Source of the DNA: Siccirubricoccus deserti
GTDB taxonomy: Bacteria > Pseudomonadota > Alphaproteobacteria > Acetobacterales > Acetobacteraceae
Direction: 5' to 3'
Length of the DNA stretch: 64,000 nt
Assembly (NCBI RefSeq): GCF_014283215.1
Contig: NZ_JACOMF010000014.1
Coordinates: forward strand, 59,311-123,310
Under the pieces are notes generated by a model that saw only the letters and a program-made list of their open reading frames with translations, did no database searches and was not told where the DNA came from. Every line of letters begins with the position of its first letter. The stretch's first letter is position 1. Positions 59,771 to 64,000 of the stretch are shown here, in pieces. The position numbers and the translations under genes were made by a program.

Positions 59771-60667
59771 TCAAGCATCCTTCGGCAGCCTGATCCCGGT
59801 AAGCGCCTGATAGGCGCGGATGACGAAGCCATCATCCTTGCCGCCATGCCCCAGCGCCCGGGCAGCGACGAAGAGCTGGTGTGCCTGCGCCGCCAGCGGC
59901 GCCGGAAAGCCCTCCGCCCGCGCCAGATCGCCGACCAGCCCAAGATCCTTGACAAAGATGTCGACCGCCGAGCGTGGCGTCTCGTCGCCATCGATCACGT
60001 GCCGCATGCGGTTCTCGAACATCCAGGAGTTGCCGGCGGCGCCGGTGACCACGCCATAGAGGGTCTCCGGGTCGATGCCGGCCTTGATGCCGAGTGCCAT
60101 CGCCTCCGCCGCCACCGCGATATGCACCCCGGCCAACAGCTGGTGCACCACCTTCATCGTGCTGCCGAGGCCGGGCTCGGCGCCGAGGTCCCAGACCTTC
60201 TGCGCCGTCGCGGCGAAGACCGGCCCGGCCTTGGCCACCGCCTCCGGCGTGCCGGAAGCCATGACGGTGAGCTTGCCTGCCCTCGCCCCGGCGGCGCCGC
60301 CCGAGACCGGCGCATCGAGGTAGAGAAATCCGCGCGCCGCCGCCTCCGTCGCCAGCGCCCTTGCATCCGCCGGCGCCATGGTGGAGCTGACGATCAGCAC
60401 CGCGCCGGGGGCAAGCCGCGGCGCGGCGCCGGCCGGGCCGAACAATGCCTCCCGCGCCTGGGCGGCGTTGACCACCAGCACCAGCACCGCTTCGGTGCCC
60501 TGCGGCAGCTCGGCGGCACTGGCAACGGCGGTGCCGCCGGCGGCGGTGAATTCGGCCCGCGCCGCCTCCCGCGGGTCGACGCCGGCGACGTCGGGGCCAG
60601 CGGATTTCAGCAGGTTCAGCGCGGCGCCCATGCCCATGCTGCCCAGGCCGATGACGGCGATCCGCAT
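59771..60667 (-). CDS. NAD(P)-dependent 2-hydroxyacid dehydrogenase, L-threonate dehydrogenase (LtnD)-like
   Basis: A 298-residue beta-hydroxyacid dehydrogenase. Rossmann motif IGLGSMGMGAALNLLKS, the substrate-site DAPVSGGAAGARAGKL, and catalytic lysine region GLGSTMKVVHQLLAGVHIAV. The GAAGNSWMFENRMRHVIDGD and PRSAVDIFVKDLGLVGD stretches resemble LtnD more than 3-hydroxyisobutyrate dehydrogenase. The usual LtnD partners (OtnK kinase, OtnC decarboxylase) are absent, so the substrate is provisional. ATG 60667 has GGGGAGAG upstream. It is divergent from the SAF-domain dehydrogenase. Confidence 0.8.
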   Translation of the reverse strand: MRIAVIGLGSMGMGAALNLLKSAGPDVAGVDPREAARAEFTAAGGTAVASAAELPQGTEAVLVLVVNAAQAREALFGPAGAAPRLAPGAVLIVSSTMAPADARALATEAAARGFLYLDAPVSGGAAGARAGKLTVMASGTPEAVAKAGPVFAATAQKVWDLGAEPGLGSTMKVVHQLLAGVHIAVAAEAMALGIKAGIDPETLYGVVTGAAGNSWMFENRMRHVIDGDETPRSAVDIFVKDLGLVGDLARAEGFPAPLAAQAHQLFVAARALGHGGKDDGFVIRAYQALTGIRLPKDA

Positions 60668-61016
60668 GCGATCTCTCCCCATGTAACGGCGCCAGCGTCC
60701 GGGTGGCGGGTCGATGCGTCAAGCATGGGTGTCGTGTGGCCGGACAGCGCCACTTACGAAGTAGAATCAAGGCGGAATTGCCGGGAGCCGGGCCCCCAGG
60801 CCCCCGCTGGGGAACGAGCGCTCCCCGGCCCCGGCCTGGGCTTGGGTGTGCCGGTTCGGACAGCGGCCTCATGCGAAAGACCCGGGGGAGACGCTTGTCT
60901 CCACGGGTGGGGTTGGACGTATGCGCAGCGGGCAATGCCCTGATCCTTGCCTGGCATCGTCCCGAAGTCGCCGCACCGGGCCGCATCGGCTAAACCGGGA
61001 GCCAGGGAGAACGTCT
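60668..61016. promoter_or_regulatory. 349-bp divergent intergenic region
   Basis: Between the LtnD-like gene (minus) and the SAF-domain dehydrogenase (plus). A -10-like TAGAAT is at about 60759-60764 on the plus strand, without a clear -35. The inverted repeat at 60881-60907 is listed separately. No ORF in it looks real. Confidence 0.35.
60881..60907. promoter_or_regulatory. Imperfect inverted repeat between divergent dehydrogenase genes
   Basis: Arms GGAGAC and GTCTCC around GCTT are extended by outer CCC/GGG pairs with one mismatch and one bulge. It lies 110 bp upstream of the plus-strand start. It could be an operator shared by the two genes or an RNA hairpin in a leader. Confidence 0.35.
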
Positions 61017-62336
61017 ATGAACCTGCACCGGATGCTCGCCGCCCGCGCCGCGGCGGGGCGGCCCATCACCGTCGGCGTCATCGGCGCCGGGAAATTCGGT
61101 TCCATGTTCCTCGCCATGGCGGCGCGCAGCCCGGGGCTGCACGTCGCCGGCATCGCCGACCTCGCCATCCCCCGCGCGCGGGCGGCGCTGGCCCGGGTCG
61201 GCTGGCCGGCGGAACGGCATGGCGCCGCCAGCCTCGACGCTGCGCTGGCTACCCGCACCACCTGGCTGACCGAGGATGCCGCGGCGCTGCTGGCCGACCC
61301 GCGGATCGAGGTCATGGTCGAATGCACCGGCCACCCCGCCGCCGGTATCCGCCATGCGCTGGCAGCGATCGAGCATGGCAAGCACATGGTCATGGTGAAC
61401 GTCGAGGCGGATGTCCTCGCCGGCCCGCTGCTGGCTGAGCGGGCGCGAGCCGCCGGCGTGGTCTATTCCATGGCCTATGGCGACCAGCCGGCGCTGGTCT
61501 GCGAGCTGGTGGACACCATCCGCGCCATGGGCCTGCCGGTGACCGCCGCCGGCAAGGGCACCAAATACCTGCCGGCCTACCACGCCAGCACCCCCGCCAC
61601 CGTCTGGGGCCATTACGGGCTGGCCGAGGAGCAGGCACGGCTCGGCGGCATGAACCCGCAGATGTTCAACAGCTTCCTCGACGGCACGAAGTCGGGGATC
61701 GAGATGGCTGCCATCGCCAACGCCACCGGCCTCGCCCCGCCGGAGGACGGCCTCGCCTTCCCGCCCTGCGGCACGCATGACCTGCCGCAGCTCTTCGCCG
61801 GGGCCGGCGGGGTGGTGGAGGTGGTCTCCTCGCTGGAACGGGACGGGCGGCAGGTGGTGGGCGACCTGCGCTGGGGCGTCTATGCGGTGTTCGAGGGCGA
61901 GACCGACTACATTCGCCGCTGCTTCTCGGAGTACGGCGTCCACACCGATCCTTCCGGCCGCTTCGCCGCGCTGTGGCGGCCCTACCATCTGATCGGGCTC
62001 GAACTCGGCGTCTCGGTTGCCAGCGCCGCGCTGCGGCGCGAGCCGACCGGAGCGGCGGTGGCCTGGCGCGGCGATGTGGCGGCGACGGCGAAGCGCGACC
62101 TCAAGGCCGGCGAGGTGCTGGATGGCGAGGGCGGCGCCATGGTCTGGGGCAAGTGCATCCCGGCCACGCGGTCACGGGCGATCGGCGCCCTGCCGATCGG
62201 CCTCGCGCATGGCGTGCGGCTGACCCGGACGGTGCCGGCGGGGACGATCCTCGGCTATGCCGATGTGGCGCTGGACGAGGCGGCGGAGGCGGTACGCATC
62301 CGCCGGGCGATGGAGGCCGGGCGCCACGACGGCTGA
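61017..62336 (+). CDS. NAD(P)-binding oxidoreductase with C-terminal SAF domain (homoserine-dehydrogenase-like)
   Basis: A 439-residue protein. The N-terminal Rossmann fold has VGVIGAGKFGSMFLAMAA (about 18-35). The middle shows VECTGHPAAGIRHALAAIEH, then MVNVEADVLAGPLLAERA and GLPVTAAGKGTKYLPAYHAS. The C-terminal SAF-type region (about 355-430) reads AKRDLKAGEVLDGEGGAMVW, then GVRLTRTVPAGTILGYADV. Such fusions accompany sugar-acid and branched-sugar pathways, but the reaction is not certain. ATG 61017 has GGGAGA upstream. The adjacent LtnD-like enzyme suggests a shared sugar-acid pathway. Confidence 0.75.
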   Translation: MNLHRMLAARAAAGRPITVGVIGAGKFGSMFLAMAARSPGLHVAGIADLAIPRARAALARVGWPAERHGAASLDAALATRTTWLTEDAAALLADPRIEVMVECTGHPAAGIRHALAAIEHGKHMVMVNVEADVLAGPLLAERARAAGVVYSMAYGDQPALVCELVDTIRAMGLPVTAAGKGTKYLPAYHASTPATVWGHYGLAEEQARLGGMNPQMFNSFLDGTKSGIEMAAIANATGLAPPEDGLAFPPCGTHDLPQLFAGAGGVVEVVSSLERDGRQVVGDLRWGVYAVFEGETDYIRRCFSEYGVHTDPSGRFAALWRPYHLIGLELGVSVASAALRREPTGAAVAWRGDVAATAKRDLKAGEVLDGEGGAMVWGKCIPATRSRAIGALPIGLAHGVRLTRTVPAGTILGYADVALDEAAEAVRIRRAMEAGRHDG

Positions 62337-62351
62337 CCCGGCCCGTAGCCG

Positions 62352-62705
62352 CTACAGCTCCAGGAAACTGGTGAAGCCGCCGAAGATCATGCGCTTGCCG
62401 TCGAAGGGCATGGCCTCCATTTCCGGCTTCAACCGGGGGTCCGCCATGACCTTGGCCATCACCGCGTCGCGCCGTTCCCGATCCTCGTAGGTGATCCAGG
62501 AGAAGACGACGATCTCATCCTCCTTCGCCTGCACCGCGCGGGGAAAGGAGGTCAGCTCGCCATAAGGCACGTCATCGGCGATGCACTCCACATAGGAGAG
62601 CGCGCCATGTTCTTTCCACACCGCGCCCGCGGTGCGGGCGAGCGCCTTGTACGCATCGAGCTTCGCCTTCGGTACCGCCAGCACGAAGCCATCGACATAG
62701 GGCAT
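62352..62705 (-). CDS. DUF1428 family protein
   Basis: A 117-residue protein of the DUF1428 (YbaA) ferredoxin-like family. It opens MPYVDGFVLAVPKAKLDAYK, has WKEHGALSYVECIADDVPYG and ends FDGKRMIFGGFTSFLEL. It probably forms a dimeric alpha-beta barrel; the ligand is unknown. ATG 62705 is used because GAGGAG is at better spacing than for the adjacent ATG at 62708. It converges with the SAF-domain gene at 15 bp. Confidence 0.85.
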   Translation of the reverse strand: MPYVDGFVLAVPKAKLDAYKALARTAGAVWKEHGALSYVECIADDVPYGELTSFPRAVQAKEDEIVVFSWITYEDRERRDAVMAKVMADPRLKPEMEAMPFDGKRMIFGGFTSFLEL

Positions 62706-62792
62706 CATCGTCTCCTCAGGTTCCAACTATCGGGACGACGAACGGGCGCCGCGCATTCCGACAGGCCGAGGAAAAGTTTTGCCGGCGGCCGC

Positions 62793-63680
62793 CTAAGCCG
62801 CCTGCTCCAGGCTCGGCGCCACATCGGCGACCGTGGTCCGGTGCAGGTCCCGCACCTTGTCCGCCGGGTAGCGCCGGGCGCGGTGCATGGTGACGCGGTT
62901 GTCCCACATCACCAGATCGCCTTCGCGCCAGACATGGGCGTGGACGAATTCGCGCTGGGTCGCATGCTCGGTCAGGTCGCGCAGCAGGGCGCGCGCCTCC
63001 GGCACCGGCCAGCCATGGATGGCGCCGGCATGGGCCGAGAGGAACAGCGAGAGCCGGCCGGTACGGGGATGGCGGCGCACCAGCCGCTGCGGCACCGGGG
63101 CCCATTTCTCCAGCTCCTCCGGCGTGAAATCGGTGAAGCCCAGCACCCCGCGGGAGAAGATCTGGCTGTGGTCGCAGACCAGGTCGCGGACCAGCGCCTG
63201 AGTCTCCGCATCCAGCGCGTCCCAGGCGGCACGCATGTCAGCGAATTCGGTGTTGCCGCCCTGCCCCGGGATCACCCGGGCCGAGAGCAGCGAGTATTTG
63301 GCGGGCGTAGGCTTGAAGCTGCTGTCCGAGTGCCAGAGCATGTTGCCGAGGCTGAACAGCCGCTTGCGATCGTCCCGCGCCAGCGGCTTCAGCTCGCGGT
63401 CGAGGTTGGAGATGTCGTTCACTTCCATCGCCAGCCGCCGCGCCGCGCCCTGGATGATGTCGCCGGTGGCCAATTCCAGATCGCCGAAGTGGCGGCTGAA
63501 GGCGATCTGCTGGGTGTCGTCGATCATCTGGTCGTGGAAGACCAGCACGCCGTAGCGGTCCATGCCGGCCTCGATGGCAGCGGCCTCGGCGGCGCCGACC
63601 GGCCGGCGCAGGTCTATCCCCGAAACTTCGCCGACGAATTCCGGCCGGGCGGGGTTGGCGGGACGGATAATCAGGGTCAC
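62793..63680 (-). CDS. TauD/TfdA family 2-oxoglutarate-dependent dioxygenase
   Basis: A 295-residue Fe(II)/2-oxoglutarate dioxygenase. The iron facial triad is H117 and D119 (LWHSDSSF) with H266 (VTMHRARRYP); R277 or R281 is positioned to bind 2-oxoglutarate. The VLVFHDQMIDDTQQIAFSRH segment and QGGNTEFADMRAAWDAL loop are typical. It is closer to TfdA-like (aryloxyalkanoate) than to taurine enzymes, but the substrate is unproven. No sulfonate transporter is adjacent. Confidence 0.85.
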   Translation of the reverse strand: MTLIIRPANPARPEFVGEVSGIDLRRPVGAAEAAAIEAGMDRYGVLVFHDQMIDDTQQIAFSRHFGDLELATGDIIQGAARRLAMEVNDISNLDRELKPLARDDRKRLFSLGNMLWHSDSSFKPTPAKYSLLSARVIPGQGGNTEFADMRAAWDALDAETQALVRDLVCDHSQIFSRGVLGFTDFTPEELEKWAPVPQRLVRRHPRTGRLSLFLSAHAGAIHGWPVPEARALLRDLTEHATQREFVHAHVWREGDLVMWDNRVTMHRARRYPADKVRDLHRTTVADVAPSLEQAA

Positions 63681-63907
63681 GGCAGATTTCTCCCTTGCCC
63701 GGGGCTTTCGCCCGGTTCGCTGGCAGCAGCTTAGCAGGGAAATGCGGAGTTGCGGACCGCCAGCCTTCCGCCATGCACGGGCCTGGCTCGTGCTTCCGCT
63801 GCCTCGATGAAAACAATGGGTTGGATGGCCGGGCTGCTCTGTTGAAACCCTGGCTTGGCTGGGTACTTTGGGCGGCTATCTTGGGATGAGCGGTCCGGAG
63901 GTGGTCG

Positions 63908-64000
63908 ATGCGGACGCTTTCGAAGTCGGCGCTGCGGGTGGCCGGTGAGGCGCTTGCGGTGGGGCGGACGGCACTGCCTGCCTATGGCAGCCACTACTCG
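63908..64000 (+). mobile_element. 5' end of a transposase gene, cut by the window edge
   Basis: ATG 63908 with GGAGG 7 bases upstream opens a frame to the right edge. The first 31 residues (MRTLSKSALRVAGEALAVGR, then TALPAYGSHYS) resemble the N-terminus of IS5-group transposases, which usually continue into R-K/D-F-T-Q-P-Q-L-F. The insertion-sequence left end should lie within about 63780-63900, but no terminal repeat can be confirmed without the other end. Confidence 0.6.

Overview
The window reads as part of a high-GC alphaproteobacterial chromosome, most likely Acetobacteraceae (Roseomonas-like). This rests on the three-gene proton-translocating transhydrogenase (pntAA-pntAB-pntB), a DUF6481 protein, flaF beside flagellin, and two sites of the alphaproteobacterial LexA form GTTC-N7-GTTC. 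No rRNA, tRNA or CRISPR array was seen. The taxonomic call is an inference, because no database search was possible.

Layout. 1-5 kb: tail of an upstream gene, the transhydrogenase operon, a RutB-like amidohydrolase, a cold-shock protein and small conserved proteins. 5.5-10.2 kb (minus): a tightly coupled four-gene operon with a helix-turn-helix protein, two membrane sensor-like proteins and a HAMP/SpoIIE protein whose phosphatase domain has lost metal-binding aspartates. 10.4-15.3 kb (plus): a methyltransferase, a substrate-binding/permease fusion of the polar amino-acid ABC family, a second permease with no ATPase gene nearby, and an unknown 568-residue protein.

15.2-36.3 kb (minus): a type VI secretion (T6SS) locus with all 13 core components plus PAAR. 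The gene order is SPOR protein-tssJ-tssK-tssL-tssM-tssA-PAAR, a 217-bp gap, then tssB-tssC-hcp-tssE-tssF-tssG-clpV-vgrG-unknown. Two essential genes are broken: tssG by one in-frame TAG, and tssM by a one-base frameshift plus an in-frame TAG. As written, the system should not assemble.

36.6-47.8 kb: housekeeping and stress genes, including a CaiB-type CoA-transferase, divergent ssb and uvrA sharing a LexA box, a DUF815 ATPase, yajC, Fe superoxide dismutase with a clear terminator, a squalene/phytoene-synthase-like protein and a glycerophosphodiesterase. 47.9-50.0 kb: egtB-egtD for ergothioneine. 50.5-59.1 kb (minus): flagellin, flaF, a TPR-methyltransferase, a TPR-OGT (SPINDLY-type) glycosyltransferase and a C-methyltransferase-like protein, which look like a flagellin-modification locus. 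Upstream of flagellin sits a secreted SGNH-like esterase with an RTX-like C-terminus.

59.4-64.0 kb: a small membrane-protein ORF behind a LexA box and a possible leaderless promoter, an L-threonate-dehydrogenase-like enzyme divergent from a SAF-domain dehydrogenase, a DUF1428 protein, a TauD/TfdA dioxygenase, and the start of a transposase at the right edge. The most novel leads are the LexA-preceded small protein, the degenerate-SpoIIE sensor operon, the ATPase-less transporter fusion and the unknown proteins flanking the T6SS.
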